Source: Acanthornis magna
Lineage: Eukaryota; Chordata; Aves; Passeriformes; Acanthizidae
DNA length: 64,000 bases
Assembly (NCBI GenBank): GCA_036785705.1
Contig: JAWUZG010000175.1
Span: forward strand, 434,001-498,000
Reading direction: 5' to 3'
Shown here: in pieces, positions 40,901 to 49,670 of the stretch
How positions within the stretch are numbered: the first letter of the stretch is position 1
Layout: every line of letters starts with the position of its first letter
Notes under the pieces: generated by a model
What the model was told of the DNA's origin: nothing
Databases searched by the model: none
Seen by the model: only the letters and a program-made list of their open reading frames with translations
Translations under genes and position numbers: made by a program

Positions 40901-43900
40901 GCTAGAAAGACAAATTATTTGGTGGTAGAATTGCTTTGTTAAGGTTTAGGGCTTGGCATGCTTCAATAAATTCACACCTAGGGGGAGGTTAACAAAGCTT
41001 GGGAAGAAGGATGCCCACGGACAGTGCACACAACAAATGCAGATTTACAGGCCACACGAACACCTGGAAGAACTCCCAAGATAAGGGAAAAACTTCTAAA
41101 ACCAACTCCTGAAATCAGCTCCAACTTCCCGAAGTGTGAACTTGCAACCACTGACCCAAGAAACTCAGTGACACAAAAGAAGAGAAAGAGAAAGAGCATG
41201 TGGACTAATTAGCATGAGAAGCAAGAGAATCATTAAACAATGGAAGACAGAATACTAACTACTCAGAAAGTTATGTAAGTTGTAGCCAATAAAAATGAAT
41301 TTTTTCCTTTGGTAAATTGTATGAGATAGTAAAAAGCTTTGATAGTTGGTGTGCTGGCTTTGTAGGATTTGCCACCCAGCACTCCCTCTGTGCAGAACTG
41401 TAAATATTTGGTAAAATACCTCAGCTCTGTGTGTGGACTGGCCTCTGGCACAGCAGCGTGAAAGAACCTATTTTGGCAACATTAGCACATCACAGTTTGG
41501 AGAGAGAAGAAAGGAACTTTGCATATTTCTAGCACAAATTCTTACAATCCAACTGGTCACACAAGTTTTCCCAAGTTTTCCCAAGTTTTCTGCTAGGAAG
41601 GACTTTGTAGGCTGTAATTGCAAATACTGTCATGAATCCACATAAAAATATGGAGATAGAGTTTCAATTGTAAATCAAATCCTCATGCTTCATACCCACT
41701 GATGCCACCGAGCAGACAGAGCTCCCCATTCTCTGCATTATTGATGTTTTAAGTTGCCAGCAGACTTTGCAACACCTGCTCAAATCAGCTCTGGGTTTCT
41801 AGGCAACCAATCAATATGGGGGGAAAACACCTAATTTTGAAGTATTTGGGTACCATGTACCTTTAATGCACACTGCTCTTCGTTTAAGATTCATTTAGGC
41901 TCAAAGAAAAACAGAATCGAAAGAAATTAACAACTCTGGTCTACATTGTCAACTGTGCTATGTAAAAAACAAAAAACAAAACAAAACAAAACAAAGAAAA
42001 AACAACTAAGAAAACAACAAAACAACAAAACAAAACAAAAACCAAACAAATGACAAACAAAAACCAAAAAACCCCAAATACAAACAACAACAAAAAAAAC
42101 CCCCAAAAACAAAAACAACAACAACAAAAAAAAACAACAACAACAAAAAAAAAAAAAAAACAGAAAAAAAATAAAACCCACCAAAAAAAACCAAAACAAA
42201 AAAACCCCCCACCAAAACAACCAAGACATTTTAGTGTGAATTGTTATAAACATAACAAAAAGACATGCACATTTCAGCTTGGGTGCCAGCCACTGATAGA
42301 CCAACTAAATTAACAACTACAAAACAGTAGCCATATAACAAACACAACCTGGTGCTCAAACAAGGGTTTTATTCATGCATCATTATCAAGAAGTACACTT
42401 AGATGATAAGGCACCAACAAACTGTATTTTTCAAAAGCCATTAAAGGGATTTAGAGACCCAAACTGTGTTCAACAGCAGCAGAGCTCTCACTTCTGGACG
42501 CTCCAGAGCAGCAAATCCCAGGCTGTTCTGCTCTGAATCCATGCTGAAAGCAGAGAGTGTGGGCACACTCTACAGGGACACAACTCCACAGACTTCAGGC
42601 ACAGGAGTAACTCAGATAACAAGCTGGATTTTGGATTTTAAAACCCACTACCTTAGACAAGCATAACCTGCATTGCCTCTATTCAGTCCTCCTTGCTCAT
42701 TTGAACCACTGCCCTCTCTTCTTCACTCCAGGGAGAAATACCTGAGAAAAGAAAAATTTTGCCCACACATGCTTTGAAAACTTTAATGCAATATCTATTC
42801 CTTTTGTAAGTTGCAGTTAAAAAAAAAAAAAAAAAAAGCTGAACTTTTGCATCTTCCAAAACAAAAATATTCTCAAGGTGTGAAGAAACAAACAGCAAAC
42901 TCAATCCACAAATTACTTTTCAAGTACTGTGTGTGCTAAGATTTTAAATTAGCATTAACAAAATGCTTTTACATTGCATTGACAAAGCTTGGGCAGATAA
43001 GTCAATGAGAAGAAAAGTCAATGAGAGCTGTTACATCCGCTCTTTACAGACTTCTAGAACAACTGAGAGGCTCTTACTTAAGAAGCACAACTTCAATTAC
43101 TTTTTCATTAGCTTTCAACCTGTGGGGCTCAGTTTTTTGTACCAATAGTTTCACTTTCACACCCCATAATATTTGCAATGTGCCTTGGTTTTTTCATGGT
43201 CAGCAAACAATTGTCTTTCAAGTAACATTTCAAACCATGTAGCTAAAGTTTCAAGTAGTGAAAAACCTGTCACCTCCAAATGTTAAAATATACCTGCGGA
43301 TAAACAGAAATGACAATAATAGTTTGACATGGGTTGGTTGGGTTTGGTTTTTTTTTTCCCCTCAGCTAACAATTTCAGTCTCTTTAAAAGGTGGATATTA
43401 CCCCAATCCATTTACAGGTTAAAAAGAAGAAAAAAAAACCCAAAACAACAAGGAATGGAACTGCTATGAAACCCAAGGTTGTACACATGGGTTAGCAGAA
43501 AAATCTGCCTTCTAAACTCTGCCTCTAAGATTGACACTTTAAAATTTGGAAGCCAAACCTGTACTGTAAGAATTAAGGTAATCACACCTTCCATAGTGAA
43601 AACCTCCTATTTATTACAAAGGCCCGACTGCCCTGAACAGAGTAGCCACTGAACTAACCTGTACTTTGTGGATGCTCATTATAGTACCTCCTCCAAGCTG
43701 AAGGACATAGCGAAGGTTAAGCCCTCCTTTCCCAGGCACAAAAAGGTGTTAAACCCAGGCCTCCCTGCTCCTGCGTTTTCCCATTCCGAGGTCACCTCCA
43801 TAGGGCCAGGGAGAGCAGAGCACCACGGCCACGAAGGTGTGTACACGACCACAGCCGTGAAGAGTTTAGAGCTAGAAACCAGGCTGCTGGAGCAGAGGAA

Positions 43901-43991
43901 CCTGAGGGAAACCACCACAGCAGCCTCCCCGGCCGAGGGCAGAAGGCCCCGCTCGGCACGGCCCTGCTCACCTGCCGCCGCCTGTCGCCAT
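28755..43991 (-). CDS. FBXO15: FBXO15 gene span (multi-exon, incomplete 3' end)
   Basis: F-box only protein 15 is a substrate-recognition subunit of SCF (SKP1-CUL1-F-box) ubiquitin ligases. In mouse it is an embryonic stem cell marker controlled by OCT4 and SOX2. The call rests on an F-box exon followed, in the right order on the minus strand, by exons resembling successive segments of the vertebrate protein, with GT-AG sites and codon phases that agree across every junction from 38,984 to 33,302 (phases 2, 2, 2, 0). The supported exons have no internal stops, so the gene looks functional. Unresolved are the exon or exons between the ATG exon and the F-box exon, one or more exons between 33,302 and 29,995, and the last coding exon. 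TIMM21, head-to-head with FBXO15 in human, is not seen upstream. Confidence 0.85.
29027..29390 (+). mobile_element. Solo LTR, ERVL-type of songbirds
   Basis: It begins TGTGTTGGGTTTG and contains the blocks cttctgtgagaagctgccag, agcaatggtggtagtgcctc, gggataacagatttaagaag (the TATA-like region) and gagaaacagccctgcagaca, in the order I recall for abundant songbird ERVL LTRs. No internal retroviral sequence flanks it, so it is a solo LTR or LTR fragment. It lies antisense to FBXO15 within or at the edge of a late intron. Confidence 0.75.
29850..29995 (-). CDS. FBXO15: FBXO15 exon with LDD and LCGTF motifs
   Basis: The acceptor is a pyrimidine run followed by CAAG and the donor is AAAAG then GTAAAG. 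The 146-nt exon enters in phase 2 and leaves in phase 1. It encodes a proline-rich start, then LLDDTDP, GLHHYSLHLDLHG and YLCGTF, which match in order the recalled human segments FLDD, GLHGYQLHVDLH and YLCGTF. The same DNA has a longer open frame starting with a non-ATG codon, which is a shadow. The phase shows that at least one exon is missing between this one and the exon ending at 33,302. Confidence 0.85.
32382..32456 (-). CDS. FBXO15: Tentative FBXO15 exon (25 codons)
   Basis: A 75-nt frame is bounded by an acceptor (TAATTTGCAG) and a strong donor (TTTAAG then GTAAGA). It is phase 0 on both sides, so it can follow the exon ending at 33,302. Its peptide ends STDGLFLSLFK. I see no clear match to the human protein, where this position should hold a segment around ELAFVMANLHF. 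It may be a lineage-specific or alternative exon, or a chance open frame. Confidence 0.3.
33302..33431 (-). CDS. FBXO15: FBXO15 exon with NPGLLGGNWK end
   Basis: A 130-nt exon with acceptor TTTCCAAAG and donor TGGAAG then GTAAGA. It enters in phase 2 and leaves in phase 0. The peptide starts PRRFALIAEYSLANVT and ends LFSLNPGLLGGNWK, paralleling the recalled human LIAKYNLSHLT and FCLHPGLLVGVWK. No stop or frameshift is present. This is one of the strongest exons in the gene. Confidence 0.9.
34135..34275 (-). repeat. CR1 LINE fragment, antisense, in an FBXO15 intron
   Basis: The plus strand reads agggatggagcatccacgacc, a tctagtgtctcaccacc block, ctcacagtaaaaagcttcttcc and a caacctcaacccttt block, the standard antisense order of the CR1 ORF2 3' region. 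It is short and diverged, between the exons at 33.3 and 35.6 kb. Confidence 0.7.
35130..35469 (-). mobile_element. Solo LTR, alpharetrovirus (ALV)-like
   Basis: Read on the minus strand it starts TGTAGTATTT, has a CCAAT-type box, a TATA-like TTATATAATG, a poly(A) signal in CAATAAATGCCATTT, and an R-like segment with CACCACATTGGTGT followed by GATGGCC, ending AATCCAACA. The AATAAA-GCCATTT and CACCACATTGGTGT blocks are the recognisable signature of avian leukosis-type LTRs. Length is about 340 bp, close to that family. No target duplication is evident and an alternative right edge at 35,485 is possible. It is intronic and in the same orientation as FBXO15. Confidence 0.75.
35590..35799 (-). CDS. 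FBXO15: FBXO15 exon with DTSVTVLWYG motif
   Basis: A 210-nt exon enters and leaves in phase 2. The acceptor is a good pyrimidine tract ending AACAG and the donor is AAGGG then GTGAGT. The peptide includes LSWVIALKDKNGKEHVME and KDTSVTVLWYGRDW and then LSTLKLYGVTPLLL, aligned with recalled human blocks GWAIILKEKGGKEYIME, NDTSVTVIWYGKKW and LSTLDLCGMTPV. The match is dense enough to fix the family. No disruption is seen. Confidence 0.93.
36044..36286 (-). CDS. FBXO15: FBXO15 exon following the F-box
   Basis: A 243-nt exon with acceptor TTTATTTTCAG and donor ATGAA then GTAAGC. It enters in phase 2 and leaves in phase 2, so it joins both neighbours in frame. The peptide begins GLWLKLYSSALQPKW and continues through NPGYWKNESIFKQ to KPLDPYTGLPFVSKEAM, matching recalled human IWIGIYSTAFSPARSNW, AGYWKKEYITKQ and KPVNPYTGLPVKTKEAL. 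The conserved PYTGLP is a clear landmark. Confidence 0.93.
36377..36408. repeat. Three-copy 11-bp tandem repeat
   Basis: Unit gttagcacaat repeated three times in an FBXO15 intron. Confidence 0.85.
38830..38984 (-). CDS. FBXO15: FBXO15 F-box exon
   Basis: A 155-nt exon with acceptor TCTGCCATTGCAG and donor GACCA then GTAAGG, phase 0 in and phase 2 out. Residues 19-51 of its 51 codons form an F-box: a PSEMLLKVFSYLDPVSLLS core, then CVNKRFYDLASD. The F-box binds SKP1 and docks the protein on CUL1. Among F-box proteins this sequence is closest to what I recall for FBXO15 (PSEILLKIFSYLDAVSLL). It begins with FPEFAGKCNS, which has no clear human counterpart, as expected of the poorly conserved N-terminus. 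Confidence 0.93.
39061..39106. repeat. Two-copy tandem duplication, about 21 bp
   Basis: aatcaaaaatcacctgaag and aatcaaaagtcacctgaag occur back to back in an FBXO15 intron. Confidence 0.8.
39669..39743 (-). CDS. FBXO15: Tentative N-terminal FBXO15 exon
   Basis: A 75-nt frame lies between acceptor TTTTCAGCAG and donor ACAAG then GTACTG. Its entry phase (2) fits the ATG exon at 43,972-43,991, but its exit phase (2) does not fit the F-box exon, so a further small exon would be needed. The peptide starts DLTVINAREN and matches nothing I recall. It is a weak candidate. Confidence 0.22.
41562..41591. repeat. Three-copy tandem repeat of about 10 bp
   Basis: The unit aagttttccc is repeated with minor edge variation, in an FBXO15 intron. 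Confidence 0.8.
41966..42226. repeat. A/C-only low-complexity tract
   Basis: About 260 bases composed almost wholly of A and C on the plus strand (caaaa, acaac and aaaccccc units) with very few G or T. It is intronic to FBXO15. The long open frames here (poly K, N, Q, T or poly F, L, V, C) are compositional artefacts. Confidence 0.9.
42819..42837. repeat. 19-base A tract
   Basis: A homopolymer run in an FBXO15 intron with no flanking retroelement that I recognise. Confidence 0.85.
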
Positions 43992-44270
43992 GGCCGCGGG
44001 CAGCGAAGGGAGGCAAGGACGGAAGGAAGGGAAGGAACGCGCGCTGCCACCGCGGTGGGCAGCGCCTGAGGGGGGCAGGGGCGGTGCCAGGCCGAGGGAG
44101 GCCATGTCCGGCAGGGCTGGGTCGGGGCAGGCGGGGACGGTGCCCGAGCATGGCCGTGTGGGCCACTCGGGAAGGGCTGACGCCCCGCAGAACCTTCCAG
44201 TGACTCAAAGGAATCTACTGTTGTAGTCGCTCTTAGGAAGCCGCCTGGCCTTCCTGGCTGCCCTCGCCTG
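43890..44270 (-). promoter_or_regulatory. FBXO15: CpG-island promoter of FBXO15
   Basis: The sequence changes abruptly from AT-rich intron to GC- and CpG-rich DNA around the FBXO15 start codon, including gccgccgcc, cgcgctgccaccgcgg and gtccggcagggctggg. There is no clear TATA box. In human, FBXO15 and TIMM21 share a head-to-head promoter; no TIMM21 exon is recognisable to the right. Confidence 0.65.
43972..43991 (-). CDS. FBXO15: FBXO15 ATG exon
   Basis: On the minus strand the start codon sits in a strong context (GCGGCCATGG) and is followed by six codons, MATGGG, and a split arginine or serine codon. A near-perfect donor follows (GGCAG then GTGAGC, intron starting at 43,971). I recall a human FBXO15 isoform that begins MATGRGR, which is why this start is preferred. 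The exit phase is 2, so another exon must lie between here and the phase-0 F-box exon. Confidence 0.7.
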
Positions 44271-44330
44271 GGACACGAGCCACTGGCCCACCAAAGGCTA
44301 TTGCTGGGGTCTTTCCAGCCTGAGTGGGGC

Positions 44331-44752
44331 TGTTCCCGGCGAGTGGTCAGCTGCAGGCGCCGCTGGTAAAGGAGGCGAGACAAGGCAAAGAGTTGTGGGA
44401 GGGTCTCCCCCATGCTCTCCGTTTATTGTGGGGTCCGGGGGTACGGTATTCGGAAGGGAGAGTGGAGAAGGAGTCCCCAGGGGGCTGTCCCCAGCCGCCA
44501 GTTAAAAAGGGGGAAGGGTACCCAATTGGAGAAGGGACAAGGGGAGGGAACAAGGGTACAGGGGCCAATTACAACATAAGAGGGGAGGGTACAGTAGACA
44601 GCAACCAATAGTACAGTAAACTTAACAGAAGGTTCGGGAAGAAGGGGAAGGTCCAGAGCCCTGGGCACACCTCCCAACCAGAGCAGGGGCTGGTCTCATG
44701 CCCCTGAGCTGCCATGAGAGGCAGCTGTGGCCAGGGATGGACCAGGGTACAT
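44331..44752 (-). mobile_element. Solo LTR, gammaretrovirus-like, upstream of FBXO15
   Basis: Read on the minus strand it starts TGTACCC and ends GGGAACA, an imperfect inverted terminal pair. It has several inverted CCAAT boxes (ATTGG), a TTTTTAA TATA-like box, a poly(A) signal in CCCACAATAAACGGAG, and a U5-like CTTTGCCTTGTCTCGCC. No internal retroviral sequence is attached. Target duplications were not found, so the edges are approximate. It lies about 340 bp upstream of the FBXO15 start codon in the same orientation. Confidence 0.65.
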
Positions 44753-45148
44753 TTCAAAGGTACGTGTGCTATCTTGTGTGTCCAAACACAAGTCTTCTGT
44801 CTCCAGCGCTGCATTTTCACAGATAAATCCCAGGCGATTATGGGGAATGCACCCTTCTGTACTTACAGTTTGCCAATTTTTAGCTAGTTTTATATTAATC
44901 TTAGACTAATTAATTTCAATATGTAATTAAGTAATATCCAGGCCAGTCATTTTCCTCATCGGCTCATCTTTCAGCACGTAGGGATAGTCCGTGTTTTTTC
45001 CTGTGTTTTGAAGCACACCCATCCTTCCCAGACTCCTTTGTTTCTAAGGGTTGCTTCCCAAGGTACTCTCTGGATAAGTCTCTTGAATAGGCCAAACTCT
45101 GCCCTCCAGAATTCCAGTGTGGAAGTTTTATTGATGCCCCTCCTTATT

Positions 45149-45882
45149 TCACCAAATATTGAAAACTATAATTTCATTATCACTGTGCCCCAGATGGCCT
45201 CCAACCACCACATCTCCCACCAGCCCTTCTCTGTTTGCAAACAGCAGGTCTAGTGTAGCCCCTCCCCTGGTGGGCTCGCTCACCGACTGAGACAAAAAGC
45301 TGTCCTCCGTACACTCAAGGAAACTCCTAGACTGCTTCTTCTTGGCTGTGTTGAGTTCCCAGCAGATATCTGGCAGATTGATGTCACCTACAAGAACAAG
45401 GGCTGGTGATCTTGAAACATCCTCCAGCTGCTTGTAGAATAATACCTCCACCTCTCCATCCTGGTGGGGTGGCCTAGAACAGACTCCCACCAGGATGTCA
45501 GCCTTGTTGGCCTTCCCCCGATTCTTTCCCACAGGCGCTCAACCTTATCGATATTAATCTCCATTTCCGTGGCATCAGGAGCCTTCCTAATGTAAAGAGC
45601 AACCGCTCCACCTCTTCTCCCTCACCCATCTCTTCCATAGAGCTTGTAGCCATCCACTACAGTGCTCTGGTTATGCGAGTCATCCCACCATGTTCCTTTG
45701 ATGGTGACTACATCAGAGCTTCCCTGCTGTACCATGGCTTCCAGCTCCTCTTGTTTATTGCCCATGCTGTGTGCATTAATGTACATGCACTTCAGCTGGG
45801 CTGCTGATTTCACCCCTGACTCTGGCTTACTACCCTTGGGCTTGGTTCTGGAAAGCCTAACTGCATCCCCTTCCCCCTTCAA
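45149..45882 (-). pseudogene. CR1 ORF2 endonuclease remnant
   Basis: Two minus-strand frames carry the AP-type endonuclease that nicks target DNA for CR1 insertion. Recognisable parts are the N-terminal INAHSMGNK (N and E of the active site), TWWDDS, the GDIN block and the C-terminal HSDN block. A frame break near 45,540-45,620 and the loss of everything downstream mark it as dead. Confidence 0.8.
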
Positions 45883-46359
45883 ACCTAGTCTAAAGCCCTC
45901 TCAGTCAGTCCCGCCAACTCATGGACTAGAACCCTTTTGCCCTTGATAGGCAGACGGAGCCCATCTGGCTCCAGCAGGCCAGGTGCCGTAAGAGTTGCCC
46001 CATGACCAAAGAACCCAAAGTTCTGCCGATGGTGCCAGTCCCTAAGCCACTGATTGATAATGCAGCTTCTCCTGTTCCTTTCATCGTTTGTCCCTGTCGC
46101 TGAAAGGACCGAGCAGAACACCACCTGTGCTCCTGCCCCATCAACCACTTGACCCAGGGCCCTGAAGTCCCTTTTAATTGCTGTGTTGTCTTCTTGTCAA
46201 TCATATTGCTGCCAGCCTGGAGTGTCAGCACTGGGTAATACTCAGAGGGCTGAATCAGCCCAGGGAATGTTCTGGAGATATCCCATACCCGGGCCCCAGG
46301 GAGGCAGCATGCCTCCCTGTGGGATGGGCCCGCTTGACATATGGGGCCCTCTGTTCCTC

Positions 46360-46843
46360 TCAGAAGGAGTCGCCTACTATGACTACCCTTCTTTTCTTTT
46401 TAATGCTAGAGGTAGTGATCTGTTTGACAGATGAAGTGGAGCTGGGAGGCTCTCCGGGCAGATTATTTTCTTCTATGTCATCTGGCTGACCCTCCAGATC
46501 CAAGGCCTGGATTCTGAAGTGGCACCTGGGTACGCAATGGGGGTCAGGAGGAATTTTTATTACCTCCCTGGGTAGGAGCCCTTTTCCACTCCCCTTCATC
46601 ACCTAGGTCTCCTCCTTCTGCCTGATGGTAGGAGGCACAGGAATCCTCTGACTCCTGGTGGGCTTCTCTCAGGAATGGAAGGGTGAAACTCCACTGGTCT
46701 ATTTCCCGTTCGATTTCCCTAATACTCCTTAGTCTTTCTACCTCCTCCCGAAGCTCCACCACCAGACTGAGGAGATCACTCACCTGTTTGCACCTCACGC
46801 AGGTGATTTTTGCACCATGCCCTGGTACTGCTGACAGGCTCAA
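46360..46843 (-). pseudogene. CR1 ORF1 remnant
   Basis: Two overlapping minus-strand frames (46,544-46,843 and 46,360-46,602) give the RNA-binding ORF1 product of CR1: a CxxC start, an acidic coiled coil, then a basic run leading to GDSF, the first block of the esterase-like domain known in CR1 ORF1. Frame changes show it is not intact. Confidence 0.7.
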
Positions 46844-47149
46844 GCACTCCTCACAGGAAGGTGTCTGGACAGATGCATCCTTCTTGGAGGGTTCTGTTTG
46901 GCTAGGTACACTTTTACTAGCTGTAGCTTTTGATCATTTGGAGACCATTGCTGGAAAAAGAAATGAATAATAAATTAAAAAAAAAACCACAACAAAAAAA
47001 CAACAAAAACCCGGGGTGCCTTTTTAGGGCAAAGGCATTTCTGCATGGCACCTCCCAACGTCCCCATGCCACAATCTCAGTCCTCCCAGGGCTCCTGTGT
47101 TTGGTTTTATCCCAATATGGAGATGCAGGAGCTCTCCCGGCTGGACAGG

Positions 47150-47645
47150 GTGTCCCTGAGCCTGCGGATTTCAGGGATTTGGGGTTGGGAATGGGATGAA
47201 TTTTGGGGCTGGGAATTGGGAGGATTTGGGGCTGGGAATTTGGGGATTTGGGGGAATTTTAGGGCTGGGATTTGGGAGATTTTGGGGAATTTCAAGGCTT
47301 GGAATTGGGGGATTTTGGGGCTGGGGACTGGGGGGATTTCAGCGAGGTTTGGGGGGAAACTGGGAGTTTGGAGAGGGATTTTGGGAGATTGAGGGGGATT
47401 GGTGGAATTTTGGAGCATTTGGGGTGATTTCGGGGGGAATTTTGAATGGAATTTGGGGGATTTGGGAGGATTTTGAGGGGGGATTTGGAGGTTTGGGAGA
47501 GGTATTAGGGGGGATTTTGGGAGATTGAGAGGAATTGGGGGAATTTTGGGGTGTCATGGGGGGATTTGGGGGAGTTTAGAGGGATTTTGACCGATTTGGA
47601 GGGATTTTACGGGAGGATTTTGGGAGGGATCCCGGGAATTCCCAG
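47150..47645. repeat. G-rich minisatellite (ggggattttgggg-type)
   Basis: Degenerate tandem units of about 10 to 40 bases built from gggattttgggg, ggggctggga and gggaattttgggg. The plus strand is dense in G runs of 3 to 5, giving many potential G-quadruplexes. Open frames rich in G, W and I or P, N and S across it are artefacts. It ends just before the plus-strand MHC class I promoter block. Confidence 0.9.
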
Positions 47646-47649
47646 GGAT

Positions 47650-47871
47650 TCCCCCTTTCCCCCCGCACTCCCTCGGGCACTGTCGCGTCTCCCGGGCTGT
47701 GCCGCCGGGATCTGCTCGGCGACCGATGACGTCCGAGAACACCAAGCTGTCATTGGCGGGCAGGAAATAACCGCGCCAATCGCGAGGCCGGAGGCGGCTC
47801 TGGGGGCGGGGCCGCAGCGGAGCAGTGCGATGGCTCCAGCGCTGGGCTGGGGGCGCTCCTGGGGGCGGTGA
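47650..47871 (+). pseudogene. MHC class I promoter and leader exon, broken copy
   Basis: The block contains cgatgacgtcc (an X2/CRE-like site with its last base changed), then tcattggcggg (inverted CCAAT, Y box), a second gccaatcgcg and a GC box. The start codon is at 47,830. The leader reads MAPALGWG and then stops after 13 codons, where the related copy reads MAPALGLGALLGG; loss of one base shifts the frame. MHC class I presents peptides to T cells. Songbird class I leaders begin MAPALGLG, as I recall. No alpha-1 exon follows. It is an inverted near-duplicate of 51,801-51,965. Confidence 0.75.
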
Positions 47872-49670
47872 GGCGGGAGTGGCAGCCCCGGAACCGGCAC
47901 CGTGAACCCCCTTATCCTGCACAGGGACTTTTCTGCACGCCTCATCCTGCAAAGGGAACCCCCCCTTACTCCCAATTCCTGGACGTCAGCACGGCCCTGC
48001 ACACGCTTGATCCCCTCTCCGATGTCTCTGAGTATCTGCACCCGCATTTCTTTGACCCTGGGACTTCCCTAAATCTCGATTTTTGGGAACCGAGAAGGCT
48101 TTGCACCCTTTTCTCCAGCAGTGAGATCCTCCGTGTACCCCTTTTTCCACTCCGCAGCCACTTTCCTCGCCATTCCTGCTCTCCCAGGCCCCAAACCCTC
48201 CCTTTTCCTTGACCCTGGCACCTCCTGGACCCTCATTCCGCCTCTCCAGCTCCCAGACTCTCCTTTTCGTTTACCCTGGGACCTTCTGCACCCCAATTCC
48301 TGCCTTTCCCACACTCCCACTCCATCTTCCCTGAACATTGGGGACCCCTTTAAACCTCTTCCTGGCTGTCCTGGCTTTCCCTACCCCATGACTCCTCTTT
48401 CCTCCACACTGGGGACCACTTGGACCTCCCATCCCACTTCCGCTATTTCTTTGTCCTCGGGACTGCCCTGCACCCTCCTTCCTGTGCACTGGGACTCCCC
48501 TGCACCCCCAACCCCACTAGTGACACCCCCTGCACCAACTTCTCCACACCGGGACCCCCTTGAGCCCCCTCAGATGGCACCGGGACCCCCCTGAAACCCC
48601 ATTCCTGGCCACTGGGATTCCCTTGCACCTTCTTCCCAGCTTTGGGACCCTGCTGCACCCCTTTGTCCCACACGAGTACCCCCTGCACCCCCTTTTCCCT
48701 TCCATTCGGCCTCTCCCAGTCCCCGCCCCCAGTTTTTTCTTTACCCTAGGACCTCCTGTACCCCATCCTGTCTTTCCCAGCTTCCAAACACCTCTTAGCA
48801 CTGGGACCCCATTCCTGATCATCATTCTCCCCACCCTGTGACCTCACTTTCCCTGACATTGGGGGCCCGGGACTCCCCTTTACTGGACACAGGTGCCCCA
48901 TGGACACCATGTCCCACCTCTCACAGTCCCTGCACTCCCTTTTCTTGACCCTGGGGCCCCCCTGAACCCCCATCCCTGGGCACTGCCAGCCCCTGAATCC
49001 CTTGTGCGGCCCTTGGACCCCCCCCGGACCCTGTTTCTGACCCATCTCATGTCTCTCCAGCATGTGACCCCCCCCTTTCTTGAGCACAGGGACCCCTGTA
49101 CCCCCATCCCACTTCTTCCAGTGCTTGCATACCCTTTTCTTTAACCCTGGGGCTCCCTTGAGCCACCATTTCCAGGCACTGGCAATTCCTTGAAGCTCCT
49201 CCTCAACTCTGGGAGCCCCATGCACCCCCATTCCTGGCCATCCCATCTGCCCCAGTCCCCAGCCTTCCCCTTTTGCCTGACTCTGGGACCCCCTGGATGC
49301 CAGTTCTTGCCTTTCCCAGCCTCCAGACCCGCATTCCTTAACACTGAGGACCTCTGGGACACTCATTCCTGGCTATTCCGGGGCTCCCCACCCCATGACT
49401 CCCCTTTCCTTGAAACTGAGGACCACTGTACACCCTTTCCTGGGCACAGGAACCGCTTCAATCCCCATCCCGCCTCTCCAAGACCCTACACTCCCCTTTC
49501 CTTGACCCTTGAAACCCCCTTGAAACTGCCTTCCCCAGCAGCCCTTATCCTGCACCAATCGTCCTCTGCACCCCTTTCCCTGACGATCCCGCCCCCACCC
49601 CCAGCTTCCCTTTTCCTTGACTCCGGGACCCCTCAGATTCCCTAAATCCCCATGTCCCCCCAGTTCCCCA
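47872..49670 (+). repeat. GC-rich intronic minisatellite of the MHC class I block
   Basis: Degenerate units resembling cctgggaccccctgcacccc, tttccttgaccctggg and tcccagctcc follow the leader exon. The reverse complement of the same repeat family fills 51,080-51,545 next to the other MHC block, and unique-looking phrases such as ttttgggaaccgag and cagtgagatcc occur at matching places. This identifies it as the first intron of a class I gene. Long proline-rich frames here are not genes. Confidence 0.75.

Larger units (their letters stand above)
44950..46910 (-). mobile_element. CR1 LINE with ORF1 and endonuclease, RT missing
   Basis: On the minus strand the order from the right is as follows. 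First is a short leader. Next is ORF1, with a cysteine pair (CVRCKQV), a coiled-coil segment (ELREEVERLR) and an esterase-like GDS block after KKKRRVVIVGDSF; its later blocks (QAGSN and others) continue to about 45,885. Last is the ORF2 endonuclease, with MYINAHSMGNKQEELE and TWWDDSHN at 45,622-45,882 and LVGDINLPDICWE and HSDNEI at 45,149-45,532. Frameshifts separate the blocks. Reverse transcriptase and 3' tail are absent at the left end, the reverse of the usual 5'-truncated CR1. Confidence 0.85.

Noticed and set aside
41927..42313. 125-residue and 87-residue frames on opposite strands
   Set aside because: They are translations of the A/C-only tract.
42683..42904. Minus-strand acceptor TTTTCTCAG followed by an 18-codon frame
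   Set aside because: The frame ends in a stop and has no matching donor or similarity.
43659..43679. Minus-strand ATG with seven codons (MSIHKVQ) before a good donor, phase-compatible with the F-box exon
   Set aside because: It lies in AT-rich intron just inside the CpG island, while the ATG at 43,991 has island context, a better donor and an N-terminus like human FBXO15. It could be an alternative start but is not supported.
43679..44413. 244-residue minus-strand frame across the FBXO15 CpG island
   Set aside because: CpG islands are poor in stops; the frame has no domain and contradicts the FBXO15 exon 1 frame and donor.
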